This document shows positions 11,115 to 21,997 of a stretch of 64,000 bases of DNA, piece after piece. Below the pieces are notes generated by a model. The model saw only the letters and a list, made by a program, of their open reading frames with translations, did no database searches and was not told where the DNA came from. Position numbers and translations under genes: made by a program. Source of the DNA: Diplolepis rosae. Lineage: Eukaryota > Arthropoda > Insecta > Hymenoptera > Diplolepididae. The stretch is from contig JAPYXD010000608.1 of the NCBI GenBank assembly GCA_030998225.1, forward strand, positions 4,742,501 to 4,806,500, given 5' to 3'. Each line of letters begins with the position of its first letter. The stretch's first letter is position 1.

Positions 11115-12575
11115 ACTCTTTCGGAAGATGGGGGATTGAAAGACATCCTCCAACTCCTGAAGTAGCAAAGTGAAAAAATGGAGAAGCTGGGCTTGGCCCT
11201 TGAAGTGATCCAGGACGGGATGTGTCGAAACACACCGACCACCATCAATACGAGTGATAGAGAGGCTGCCGAGATTTTGGACAGCCTCCTCAACACTCAT
11301 AAATGTTTATTGCAAAGAGGGATGGAAAGCCAGAAAAGGCTGGAATCCCATCTCTGGGAGATACCCCTAAAACGCAGTCCAAGGGAGAGAAGAGGGAAGC
11401 TCCCTCTCTCCCTGAGGAACGAATAGCAAAAAAAGGGAAGGGCAGTTCATTGTCTTCTTATTCTGAGGCCTCCAGGAGCCAGGCCCCTAAGGAAATTGGG
11501 GAATGGAAACTGGTGGAAGAGAAGAAGGAAAAAAGAACATGAATATAAAAAAAGACAAAGAAAAAAGATGTTCAGAAGGGGGCGATGTCTTAACGTTTAA
11601 AAAGCTGCTCGACCGGGCGATCGGAGAAAAGGCCGAAGTCACGTCTTTGGTCTTGAAGTGGTCCCCCGACGAGACCGCGACAAGGGAGGGAGTTGATACT
11701 GAGCTGTGCATTGCGCTGAGTAAGCCCGACCTCGTGGATCCCTGCAGGCTGTACAAACGCTTCGGTGCGTACTCGAGGTGACTACCTTGAGCGACCATCG
11801 GGGCATCGAGTTTAGCATACTGGAACGAATGAAACAATGGGGAATCTTCTGGAGGAAATGATTCTGCAACAACTACAGAATCACATGGTTGGCGAGAACA
11901 GTCTCTCGGAGAACAAGTTCGGCTTTTGAAAAAACAGGTCAACAGTGGACGCCATCCAGGCAGTGGTGGACATCGCCACTCAAGCAAGAAGAGGAGCTAG
12001 TATACTTTAAGGATTCTGTGCTTTGATTAGCATTGACATACGCAATGCGTTTAATACCGCGAGATGGAAGAACTGCATCGAGGCGATGTCGCAAAAACAG
12101 GTTCCAGACTACCTGTTGCGGATGATAGACGATTATCTGAGCGACAGGTGGGTGATATACGAGGGCGAAAAATGTTCTCTCAAAGAAGAGATGGCATGTG
12201 GCACCCCTCAGGGGTCGTGGGTGAAACCACTCGTGTGGAACATCATGTATGACGATTTCCTGCTGGAACGAGCGTCATCGGTTTCGCGGATGACGCACTT
12301 GTCGTGTGCGCAGCTGAAGACGTCCGTAAGGAAGGAAGACGCAGACTCGTCGAAATATGGCAGTCGAGATAGCATGGTGAACAGACCGGGAAATGGACAT
12401 ACCGTCTAATCCCGGAGCTTGCCACCTGGTTGTATAGGAAGCACTTTAAGAAAAGAGACGATGAGTCGTGTCGCTAATGCAGTTCCCCCGTGAACGAGGT
12501 GGAGCACACTCTCTTCCTCTACGCCAAGTGGGGCGTGTCCAGGGAGTAATTCTTATGCTCTTCTAGCTGGTGCGG
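11115..12575 (+). pseudogene. R1-like LINE fragment: ORF1 pieces, RT core and C-terminal zinc motif
   Basis: Non-LTR retrotransposon with large internal deletions. 11178-11780 holds ORF1-like frames (basic, Ser/Lys-rich, then VTSLVLKWSPDETATREGVD). The RT palm is at 12023-12330: ISIDIRNAFNTARWKN (first catalytic Asp), VPDYLLRMIDDYLSDRW, CGTPQGSWVKPLVWN and, after a frame change, VIGFADDALVVCAAEDV (FADD active site). Most of the thumb is missing. The frame resumes at 12430-12530 with a Cys/His segment (VNEVEHTLF...W), which is the C-terminal finger of R1-clade proteins. The GC content is visibly higher than that of its neighbours. Bases 11110-11185 resemble 90-160, so the window has two pieces of this family. 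Confidence 0.8.
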
Positions 12576-13025
12576 GGCCTGGGTTCACTGAACGGACGCG
12601 TGGGCGCGGGGGAGGGTCTTGAGCGAACGCATGTCAAAAGAGTCGTTCGCCACTTAAAACCGGAACCAGCCGCCCGTGAAGTTTAAAGCCGAAAGGCGGA
12701 TCCGCGAGCGGCAGCATGGTTCGAGAGAGGGCTTTTTGTTTTTAAAAGGTATGCCTAGACTCGTCCTAGGAGAGACCTGTACTACGTCTATAAAAGATTT
12801 CGCCATTTTTTCTCCTCACAAAAAAAAAAAATTATTTGAAATGAATTGAAAATTGTTAATCACAATTTTTCGACAAAAATGAAGTTATAAAAACTTTGAA
12901 ATCCAAACTTGCGCATTGCATTAAAAAATGTAATGATTTGTTACTTGAAATGCATAGTCTTTTCTAAAATCATGAACAAATTCCTGTTGATTGCGTTTAT
13001 ACAATAAGAGAGAATCTTTGCATTT
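12576..13025. other. LINE 3' tail debris and AT-rich DNA
   Basis: 12576-12820 is still GC-richer and probably the 3' untranslated part of the R1-like LINE, closing in an A run at 12819-12830. Beyond that I see nothing. Confidence 0.4.
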
Positions 13026-13203
13026 TAGAATCAAAGAAAATCAAATGAAAGCTTGAAATTTTGGTATCATAGTCCATGATTGCAGTTTGCATAATCTCTT
13101 ATTCCTGCATCTTAACGTGACAAAAAAAATGAAAATAAAAATTCTTAGTTTATTGCTAAAATATTATTGAAGATTACCTGTATTGGCGATAGAAATATAT
13201 ACA
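13026..13203 (+). repeat. 180-bp direct repeat, right copy
   Basis: Second copy of the repeat at 10368-10547, same orientation, about nine tenths identical by eye. It continues into a TA-rich stretch where the left copy meets the mariner end. Confidence 0.75.
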
Positions 13204-14364
13204 TACATAATTAATTAATTTTAATTAGCCTCAAAATGCAATAAAAAAATATATAAACCTGTTCAGAGAATTCATAATCGTCTTTGGTACAAGGAAATTG
13301 ACTTCATGTTGTTGCCAAACTGTCTGGCGACGACATCCGAAAATATCCTGTGCGGCTACGTGGGTTGTCGCTTCATTCACGGACATCCAACTGGTATAAT
13401 TATACTTAGCACACAAAAAAAGATTGTTTTTAAACAACTTTAAATATTATTGTTATTAAAGTAACAACATAATCACACTGTAAACTTTTTTTTTTCGTAA
13501 ATTCCTTTATTGTGCATGATTTTGTATTTTTGTTCACGTAATATTATTGAGGTGCAAATAATAGTTGTGAAAAAAAAAATACTGAATTAGGTAGAATTTG
13601 TACTTGGTTTCGATGAATGAAACAAACGCGTAAAAATAGAATACCCAAGATTACAAAACATAAGATGCACATTATCCGCATGTCCAGCGAGACATGAGGT
13701 GCATGCGAGAATTAAGTTAAGTTTAAAATATTGAGAGATACTGGTTTGAAACCAGAAAATCGTTCTAAAAGTTGGCGATGCGCAAAAAGTAATGATATCG
13801 CAATATATTTGAATGGCAACCTTAATTTGAATAAACAAAAAAATGAAAAAACGCGTATAATTATATTAAAAATAAAATATAATTAATAATAAGTGAATAC
13901 AAAAAAATTGATAGTAAACAGGTTTTAAAAAATGTTATCTTATCTAAATAATATTGTTAATGTTGTAGTGCCTATTTCTGTCTTTTCATGATACGAGTTT
14001 TGGAATGTATAATAGATATTCTATGGATGTTTTTTAAGGAAAAAAGTTGTTCGCAATTGTATGGAAAAATTTATGTATCGTTTCTTGGAAATAAATAGCA
14101 ATACATGGAAATAATGTGCTTAATCTATTGAATAAAGGTTATATTAGAGATTTTTCTAATTTCCTAAACAATTACTTGAAAAATCTTTCATATGACCTGT
14201 TGAATTCAAAATTTCAAGAATTCAAAACCATTCGAACTCTCAAAATAACAAATTGACCAAATTTAGACCAAAAATAAATATTTGAAAATAAACAATTATG
14301 AGAACCTGACGAAAAATGAGTCATGAAAAAAGAGGGAGGCCTACAGCCATCTACAGCAAAAATA
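13204..14364. other. AT-rich DNA, nothing recognised
   Basis: No coding, TIR or tandem structure that I can support. Confidence 0.5.
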
Positions 14365-14579
14365 ATGTACTTACAGTTTTGAACGTTCATTGAACGATGA
14401 CAACAATTTTTCTTTCAAAAAAAGATTGATTTTTATGTCTATATTCGGATGCTTTGAAACATATAATCTGTTATTAAATATACCCTACTTTTTAATTTAA
14501 TGGGGAAGAAATCAATAATTTAGTTTCCAACAAAAATATTTTTCACTGTTCAATGAACGTTAAAAACCGTAAGTACATG
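14365..14579. mobile_element. MITE with 31-bp TIRs (ATGTACTTACRGTTTTKAAC)
   Basis: The left arm ATGTACTTACAGTTTTGAAC... (14365-14395) is answered by its reverse complement at 14549-14579 with two or three mismatches. The 215-bp unit has no coding capacity. It abuts the GAAACGTCGG-containing segment at 14582-14640. Confidence 0.65.
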
Positions 14580-14581
14580 CA

Positions 14582-14640
14582 AAGATAATACTCCGACGTT
14601 TCGGTGTTCTTCCAGCACACTCTTCAAAGCTGAAAAAAAT
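14582..14640 (-). repeat. Penelope-associated GAAACGTCGG segment
   Basis: The minus strand reads CTTTGAAGAGTGTGCTGGAA then GAACACCGAAACGTCGGAGT. A related stretch lies on the plus strand at 16900-16945 (GGAAGAGCACTGAAACGTCG). The two flank the Penelope-type RT at 15690-16396 at 1 kb and 0.5 kb. CUGRAGA...GAAAC is reminiscent of the hammerhead ribozyme core found in Penelope-like elements, but the spacing here is not a clean fit. Confidence 0.35.
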
Positions 14641-15689
14641 TACAATTAAAATATTAATGTTCTTGACGTGTCATCTTTCATGGATATGCCCTACCATTCC
14701 ATCACGTGTGCTAGCAGGCAATTGAAAAACAAATTTGCGTGACTCTTTTCATGCACTACCTTAGAGACCGTAAGGGACATTCAATAAAATTTAAATTTTT
14801 TCACAGAATCTAGAAACTTCAAGGAAATGTATTGTGAAACATTGGCTCAAAATGTAACCTATTATACTGTCATGACAACCATCGTACTTTACTAAATCCG
14901 TTTTGAAATTTACAGAATATCTTCCCTCGCTTTATATATATCTATAAATTCCCTTTTTCCCTTATTACTTTCCGAGTGGAAAATCTCATCATTATTCTAG
15001 GAAAAGCCATGATCAGCATGTACAGATTCGTATTTAGTTTTGAATTGTGTTGACTTGGATTGGAGATCAAATTTAGTAATTGAATCCATTTTGTTTGAAT
15101 TTGCATTTATGAGAGTAAGAGTGTGCTGTGATATTAATCATAAAATGAGAATTAATATTCTTCAAAGAATTAATCTAATAGAATGTAGAAGAAATGACGT
15201 TTTGACTGGAAAGATATTTAATTTGGATTCAAAATTTAAGGATTTCAGTTTATATAATAGTTTCTGTGACAGAAAATTCTAGCACAGTTTCAACAATTTT
15301 AAATGTTCTCTCTTGAATTTTCAAATTGAAATATTAATACTGAATATAAATATTAATTTTATAAAGAATAAAGTTTTTATAATGAGGAATGAGTTACAAT
15401 AATTTTTGCCACATGATACATGTAATTATTGATCTTTTAAAGCATCAAATTATTCTCAATAATAGATTTCTAAACAATAATAGCAGTCACATAAAAAAAT
15501 TCTTATCCATTGGAAAAATCGCGGAACACACTTGAGATAAACTGACAACATCGAGCACTGTGAACAAACTAAATGACATATCGGGCTCGAAATGCACGTC
15601 AGTATAGACAGTGGTGCCAACTTAGCATCAAAAAGGTTTTTGCCAATCTCTTTAAGCGGGCTTTTTCATCGATCAATTCCCGGTACGTT
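14641..15689. other. AT-rich DNA, nothing recognised
   Basis: Only short random frames (for example 15040-15282) without family motifs. Confidence 0.45.
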
Positions 15690-16396
15690 TTTAACAGAAT
15701 GTATTTGTAGTATAGATAAAAAATTTGTTAATAACCTTAACATAACTAAATAGATTCTGAGAAAAAACAGAGGCTTGAAGTGTACAAAAGCAAACAAGGG
15801 TAATATTACAGTTCTCATGAGGAGGTCAGAATACATAAGGGACATAGAGGAATTCCTCAACAATGTTGAGAACTTTAAATGGTCAGATCAAGAGCCTTTG
15901 AAAATCTAAAAGTAGTAGTTTCAGGATGGCAGATAATTGGAGAAAGAGGGGACTGTTAAGGAAGGATACAAAATGGATAGATGTTGATACAACAAATACA
16001 GTTTTGGCTAGATGTTATGGCCTAAGAAAAATTCATAAGGAAAACTATTTTTCGAGACTAGTTATCTTAACTATTAATACACCTACTAGATTTTCAAAAT
16101 AAAATTTTAATATGATACTGAAAGATTCGTTATGAAGGTCAAATTGTACTGCTAAATATAGTTGCGAATTTCAAAATAATATAGTCAAAAAGACAACACC
16201 TACTGTTTATGTAATGGTTCCTTTAGATGTTGCTGCAATGTTTCCGAATATTCCGTTGGAGTTTATCAAAAAATCTGTTTCGTATAGATTGAATAAAATG
16301 AAATCATTTACAAAGTTAGATGAGAAAAAGTTTCTCAAAGGATTGAGATTGGGGATTGGGGGAAAGTGTCTATATTATAATATTTCAGGGAATGCA
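15690..16396 (+). pseudogene. Penelope-like element reverse transcriptase fragment
   Basis: Broken plus-strand frames read CTKANKGNITVLMRRSEYIR (15779-15840), then RCYGLRKIHKEN-like residues at 16010-16045. MVPLDVAAMFPNIPLEFIKKSV follows at 16214-16275, where LDVAAMFPNIP is the first catalytic-Asp motif of the Penelope-type RT, and then FLKGLRL. The order and spacing match the N-terminal half of Penelope-like RTs. The copy is truncated before the YxDD active site, at about 16396, and contains several stops. Related motifs at 14582-14640 and 16900-16945 may be further pieces. Confidence 0.7.
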
Positions 16397-16960
16397 TGAA
16401 AAGGGTCACGCAAAATTGTTTTCAGTTTCCTGCTAGCATACGTGGTGGAATGGTAAGGCATACCCATGGAAGGTGACAGATCAGGAACATTAATATTTTC
16501 ATTGTAATTTTTTTCTAAGCTTTGAAGAAGGTACTGCACGGACCTAGGAATATAGGGGCGAGGCACACTTACACGGGGAATAAAGCCAAAGGAGGCGAGT
16601 TCAGGCATATTACGATGCTCTGCTTCGGATTGGGTGTACTTGCAAAGCAACTGAAGGTTTCTAAAATCAGCCAATAAAATACATTTTTTTTCAAGTTTTT
16701 GTAGTAGTATATTTACAGAATGTATGAAAAGTTGTTAGAAATGCCTACCTGTTGCGTTGAAGGCACAATGTCACACTGATAAAAGAATTCGAAATCAACA
16801 TAAGATAGCTGACGTACCATGTAAGGTCCTCCCCCTTTGGCTTCAGTCTACGGTCCTCCACTTGTCTATATGTGCCAGGTCCCTATATCCCTAGGTTTTT
16901 GGGGTGCTGGAAGAGCACTGAAACGTCGGCGTATTATTTTCGATGTAGATCGTTGTCGGT
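16397..16960. other. Unassigned segment, possibly Penelope-element debris
   Basis: A minus-strand open frame (16674-16375, 99 codons) has no recognisable family. 16800-16960 is GC-richer and includes GCACTGAAACGTCGGCGTAT, similar to 14582-14640 in the opposite orientation. Assignment to the element is inferred from proximity. Confidence 0.3.
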
Positions 16961-17670
16961 AATGAAGACAAAAGTGGAAGAAAGAAAGAAAAAGAATGAA
17001 GGGGTTTTGGAAGGTCACCTTCTTTTCTTTTTCCTTCTTCTTTGTTGGGTTCTCCTAATTGTTCATTTTAAAGGATTTGTCTTGGTCTAAATTTGGTCGT
17101 TTTGAGGGTTCAAATGGTTTCGAATTTTTGGAATTTCGGATTGTAGTTTTGTTTTGTTACAAGTTACAATGCCTGAATTACAGTTAATGTCAGATTAGTT
17201 TGGAATATACTTTGAAAATAATTTATATACGTTAAAAAAAGAGGCAAATATTGATCAAAACGAAAAAAAAAATGTTTGTATTAAGTACCATCTAATAGGT
17301 CTCCAATCGAATTTGATTACTGAAAAAATGATTGTTGGACTCAAGTTTTATTGTATAGGGAAAATTACACTTATCTATATTTTTTTCTTTTAAATCGAAA
17401 GAAGCATAGTAAATTCCTTGTCTCTATTTTTTATATACTTTTAGAAAGAATGGATGTTTGGAATGCTGGAATTTTTTCAAAAAAGTTAAAGAGAGAAAAT
17501 TTTGTATGACAATGCTAGTTAGTAAGATTTAACTTTGAAAGAAGAGAATGAAAATATTGATTGATAAGACTTCAATAATTCTTATCGCAATCTAACTCAT
17601 AATAATCTGGTTTGGAAAAGGACAAAGTCTAGATAGTTCTTTGAATAAAAATGGAAATAAATTCAAATGT
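16961..17670. other. AT-rich DNA, nothing recognised
   Basis: No supported feature. Confidence 0.5.
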
Positions 17671-17765
17671 AAAGAATTTGAAATCTTTCTGTATAAAAAG
17701 AGACGGTTTCGACTGTGCCAGGATTCAAGCCCGGGTCTTTCGATTGCCGGTCGACTGCTCTAACA
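17671..17765 (-). repeat. tRNA-derived SINE, truncated copy
   Basis: The minus strand reads GAGCAGTCGACCGGCAATCG, then a B-box-like GACCCGGGCTTGAATCC, a T-poor linker and the tail CAGAAAGATTTCAAATTC. It is the same family as 21569-21682 and 43043-43157. The 5' end is cut before the A box. Confidence 0.7.
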
Positions 17766-18412
17766 CCAAAGTGTGATTTCATATTATTATTTTTCTTCTT
17801 TCTTAATGGCTTCTTGATTAAAGAACAAATGGGTAGAACAACCACGTAGGCCCTAACAGGCCCCAAAGACTTGCTAAATAAGAACAGTTCAATCAAGGAT
17901 AGATTTAGCATATAGTCGACATAAATCCTCAGAAGGTGATTCGGGCCTCACACAATCACGCAGCGTAGACTCAATGCCAAAAAGGATTCAAGCCGGAGTG
18001 GTTCTAGTGATTGTCTAGGCCTGACTGAAGCAGATCTTATGAAATTGGATGCAATCTGATGTACGTGAACATAAAAGTAAGCAATCAGTAGGTATAATCA
18101 CAAACTTTAGGTACAATAGGAATACATCAGGTGAAAACAAAGGACCCAGACTGGAATCAAGTACAATAATATTACAATATAATAATACGACTATCGATTA
18201 TTCAAATTGACAATCAATGTTACTTCTTAGAATCACTCAAAACTTACAAAAACTGTTTATTTCCGAAAATTTTCGACTTTCAAAATATTAAACTTTTCAC
18301 ATACCATATATTTTTTTGTTCTCTTTATTTATATTTGAAGGGCTAAAGACCAAAAGGGCCTCGCACATTTTCGAAATTGAGCTTTTTGAATTTTTTAAAT
18401 ATTCTATAAATT
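17766..18412. other. AT-rich DNA, nothing recognised
   Basis: No coding or TIR structure supported. Confidence 0.45.
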
Positions 18413-18456
18413 TAAATTTAAAGAATTTGAAATCTTTCTGTAGAAAAAAAATTCCT
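18413..18456 (-). repeat. SINE tail fragment
   Basis: AAAGAATTTGAAATCTTTCT followed by GTAGAAAAAA is the reverse complement of the 3' tail of the tRNA-derived SINE, without its tRNA head. Confidence 0.5.
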
Positions 18457-18654
18457 CACATTAACTTGTTAAAAAACGGAAACTCTTTTTAGCATTTATG
18501 CAGAAGATTTTAAAAATTGGCCCTATAAATATCCAGTAATTACAAAATACAGGCCTTTGTTTAATAATATCATATTACATATAATTGATATTGTTTTCAC
18601 ACGTTTTGAATTATTTGATTTTTCAACTTTTCTCATTGATTAAAAGTAAAATGC

Positions 18655-19010
18655 TTAAAAGGGGTTCTCGATGCCACTGAATGTAAATTTGAAGTCAAAA
18701 TTACAAAATCTAGAAAGGCGTACGAAAAGTATTGCCTACACTTCAAGTGTGAAGGGTGGTTTGTATGTACGTTTATACTGGAATCAATCGTGTAATCTGA
18801 ACACCAAAAAGTTTCTAAAGAGTTTTCGACGTTGTTGAATTCAAATTTGAGATTAAAATTCAAGATGGCGGATGCAGAATAGCGCCTCTCTACGTGTCGT
18901 ACGAGTGTTGCTTCACTCGAACTGGAATTAGTCGAGTGATTCGGATACTAAAATGCTCTTAAAGATTTTTCAATGTTGCTGAATTCAAATTTGGGGTCAA
19001 AATTACCAAA
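18655..19010 (+). repeat. Degenerate tandem repeat of about 150-165 bp
   Basis: Three starts share the pattern YTCGATGYYRCTGAAT.. AAATTTGRRGTCAAAATTA at about 18668, 18828 and 18975, followed by related sequence (ACTGGAATYARTCG..). Conserved enough to see by eye, but divergent. Confidence 0.5.
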
Positions 19011-20378
19011 ATCAAAATGCCACAATCGTTATATATTATTAATCATTAGCAACGATTATCTTTCAAAAGTTATCGGTGTCAACGAATTCGCATCTCGCTC
19101 TTTGCCGAACCTGGAAATAACCAACGAGGAGTTGGCGAGTCCCTATTCCCACTTTTTCTCTTATTTATAGAGCACGCGAAAGTTGATTAAGACCCAGCGG
19201 TACATAGGTTGTACCATAAATTTGTTTGAAACTTTATAACTTTTTAGCAAGTAAATAATCACATCTTTTTATCGCAAATTTATACTCTCTTCTCTGCATC
19301 TTAAGATATACTTGTCCAATTTCTAGATATACTATTGATTACTTTGCTTTGGACATGTGTAGATGATGTAATTTCAACGGCATAGAAATTTGTTTCCGCT
19401 TCTATTTTTGACATCATATCTTTTACTACACTAACGTGTCGTGTGCATTTCACTTCCAATGACTAAAGCACGGTTTTTACTTTCCAGGACATTTTATTTC
19501 TTCTATTTTCTTCGTACATAATGTTGAAATTATAAATCTGAATGTGAATATGAATCACGAAACTTTGAATATTATCAGCCTGCGGAACATAAGCTAATTC
19601 CGGATCTGGACAGGCTCTACCTCCATTTTTGAGGTATGGAATTTTATTCTCCTCGGGGGGAGGGGTAGATTTGTTTTTTTTTAAAAAGTAAGATGGTTTG
19701 TAAAAAACGTTCGAACTAAAAATCAAAAAGTCTGATTTTAAAAAATATATATTTTTGGATCAGGGAACCATTCATGGCTTTTCCAGACAGTTTTTGAGGT
19801 ATGGAATTCCATACCTGGGTTTGTTTCAGCAATGGAGTTCTTTAAAGCAGCCATACTGTTTTCGTCGTCCTTGTTTAAGATTCTGGTAATTCATCAACTA
19901 TCAGCAGTTCGTCACTTCCGATGTACTGCATAATATCCTTGGTAAATTTGTAACCAGTGAGACGAAAAACACCCTTGAACAAGTTCATTCAAATAGGTCT
20001 GATTTTTACATATTTTGTTCATCATATTGGATTTGCCCTTTGAAATTTCGAAATTTGGACTTCCGTTTTGAAATTAGTGGACCCAAATACTTAAAAGTAT
20101 ATTGGATCGGCTACTTCAAAATCAGCCAGACGAAAAAACCCTTAAATAACAAGAATTATGAAATTTTAATCGGTGCGAATAATTTAGACGTTAAATAATT
20201 GAAAGACTTAGCAATAAATATTCATAGTAGAGTCCTGTAAAAAAAGAATTATGCCTAACATATTAGCTTTACACGCCAAAATACGAAATCTCATTTTTCA
20301 AAAAACAATATCATTCCCAGGTTAATCTTATGGGAATTTCATAGCCTAAAATTTATGAGGAATTTGTACAGGCAATAA
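19011..20378. other. AT-rich DNA, nothing recognised
   Basis: A short repeat TTTTTGAGGTATGGAATT occurs at 19627 and 19791; otherwise no structure seen. Confidence 0.45.
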
Positions 20379-20927
20379 GACAAATTCAGGGAAATCATTA
20401 TCTTCTACTATAAAGAAATTCTTAATATATTTTCCGAACATCTTAACTTATCATTGGCCACTGTTTCCAATTATTGGGAAGATGACTTTGTTAATTATTT
20501 TAATCAAGAAATCCCCAATTTATGTATACCCTTCATTAATTTTGAAATGAAAAATTTAACCTTTACTCGTCTATTAAAAAAATTGTCAATTGTATTCAAC
20601 AATTTAAGTTCAATAGGTTTCGAAATCAAAATTAAATTTGGGTCCGAAGTGAATTCGCGTAATGAAAGGTTAATTATCAAGGAGCCATCAAAAACACTAA
20701 CGATCAGAGCGAACCCCCTTTCGATCGTCAGAAGTTCAATTGTAAAACTCACAAAATATACAAGCCTTTTTTTGATTGTTCATCAACCTAACTTTTATTT
20801 CGAAACTAAAATGCGAAGAATGAATCAAGACTACAACTATTGTCTAACAAGGAAAGAAAATTACAAATTTGTTAGATGTAAGGGTATAGATCGTTGTAAA
20901 TGTAAAATAATGAGCAAAAAATCCTAG
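20379..20927 (+). CDS. Unidentified open frame, about 180 codons
   Basis: Open from 20379 to a TAG at 20925-20927, ending RCKGIDRCKCKIMSKKS. There is no ATG near the left end. The first usable ATG is internal, so it may be an exon or part of a decayed gene. Basic and Asn/Lys/Ile-rich, as any chance frame in this composition would be, but long for the local AT content. I recognise no family. Confidence 0.2.
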   Translation, partial: DKFREIIIFYYKEILNIFSEHLNLSLATVSNYWEDDFVNYFNQEIPNLCIPFINFEMKNLTFTRLLKKLSIVFNNLSSIGFEIKIKFGSEVNSRNERLIIKEPSKTLTIRANPLSIVRSSIVKLTKYTSLFLIVHQPNFYFETKMRRMNQDYNYCLTRKENYKFVRCKGIDRCKCKIMSKKS

Positions 20928-21050
20928 GAAATTTTGAAATATTTTCGCGCCTTAAATTCAATTGCAACAAGCTGAGTACATGGAAATTGAACCGCACAGG
21001 TATGGCAAATTCGATAAATTAAAAGAAACATTAATTGGAATAGTTCTTAC

Positions 21051-21260
21051 CGTTTCAGAGTCCTTGGCCTTGAAAAGGTGGCAATAATAAAGTCCATCTT
21101 CACCCTTAAGAGTGTAAAGAAAGCTGCCGCCTTTGGAGTCCTGCGCACTTTGCGGCACCACTTGAGGTTTTAAGGTGCTGTTCAAGATATGTCTGAACAA
21201 CGGTTCCTCTTTGTTGACGACATATGCCGAAATATACCCAGAAGTCAATAGAATGTTAAT
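21051..21260 (-). CDS. Possible internal exon of a host gene (70 codons)
   Basis: On the minus strand an open segment begins after a polypyrimidine-containing acceptor (TGATATTGTTCCAG) at 21260 and ends at a consensus donor (GAAACG|GTAAGAAC) at 21051. It is exactly 210 bp, phase 0 at both ends. The translation includes SGYISAYVVNKEEPLFRHI and GGSFLYTLKGEDGLYYCHLF, whose composition is unlike the AT-driven chance frames around it. No repeat signature overlaps it. I do not recognise the protein. It could instead be an exon remnant captured by a repeat. Confidence 0.4.
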
Positions 21261-21568
21261 CTGGAACAATATCATTAAATTAATTTGTAGAATTGAAGCA
21301 TGGATTTTCAAAAGTTGATAAGCAACATGTTTTTCAAAATCGATTTATTTTTTATTTTTGTAATCTCAGGCCTCACAGTCCCTTTGGGATAAAAAATAGG
21401 GTGTATAGGGACCTTTTTTCTTGCCCATAGGGACCTTTTTTACGCTCATAGGGTATATTTTTTAACAAAAATTAGGTATGAAAGAAAGTTATTGAAAAGA
21501 ATAAACTCTTGATAAAATGTAAATAAAGACGTAATACTTTTTATTTTAGTAAGTAATAAATATATTCA

Positions 21569-21682
21569 AATTAATTAGTTGAGTTTGAAAGAGCAGTCGA
21601 CCGGTAATCAAAAGACTTGGGCTCGAATCCCAGCGCAGTCGAAAGCGTCTTTTTTTTCCACAGAAAGATTTTCAAATTCTTT
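21569..21682 (+). repeat. tRNA-derived SINE, complete copy with 11-bp target duplication
   Basis: A 114-bp unit flanked by AAATATATTCA at 21558-21568 and 21683-21693. It opens AATTAGTTGAGTTTGAAAGA, carries the anticodon-like arm GTCGACCGGTAATC and a B box (GGGCTCGAATCCC). A T8 run follows, then the tail CCACAGAAAG..TTCAAATTCTTT. The target duplication is the mark of retroposition. Confidence 0.8.
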
Positions 21683-21772
21683 AAATATATTCATATTTTT
21701 GTATACAACTGTATTTCACAAATTTTCGGACGTGAGTATTAAATAGGAAATCATCTACATATCACGACTATG

Positions 21773-21997
21773 TACTCTCTGAATCTGAATCAGTCGAATT
21801 TTCACTGATTGAATCAGTAATTTTCCTTTTCATTGATTCATCAGTGCAAAAATATTTTCCACTGACAAATCAGTTGATTTCCACTGAAGTAAATAGTGAA
21901 ATTTGACTGATTTACAGTAGCCTCTTTTCAGCTATTTGAATCAGTTAAATTTCACTAATAATCAGTAGATTTTGACTGATTCAGATTTATAGAGTAT
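21773..21997. mobile_element. MITE with ACTCTCTGAATCTGAATCAG termini and internal ATCAGT repeats
   Basis: TACTCTCTGAATCTGAATCA at 21773 is answered in reverse by TGATTCAGATTTATAGAGTA ending at 21996. Between them AATCAGT or ACTGATT occurs about a dozen times in both orientations. Non-coding. The outermost bases resemble those of the MITE at 23357-23657. Confidence 0.65.

Noticed and set aside
11487..11987. 166-codon minus-strand frame
   Set aside because: Antisense to the R1-like LINE ORF1/RT region; reflects its higher GC content.
10368..13203. LTRs of a retrotransposon
   Set aside because: No TG..CA ends, primer site or gag/pol between; the interior is mariner and R1-like LINE.
16375..16674. 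99-codon minus-strand frame as a host exon
   Set aside because: No splice sites placed convincingly and no family; left as unassigned debris near the Penelope fragment.
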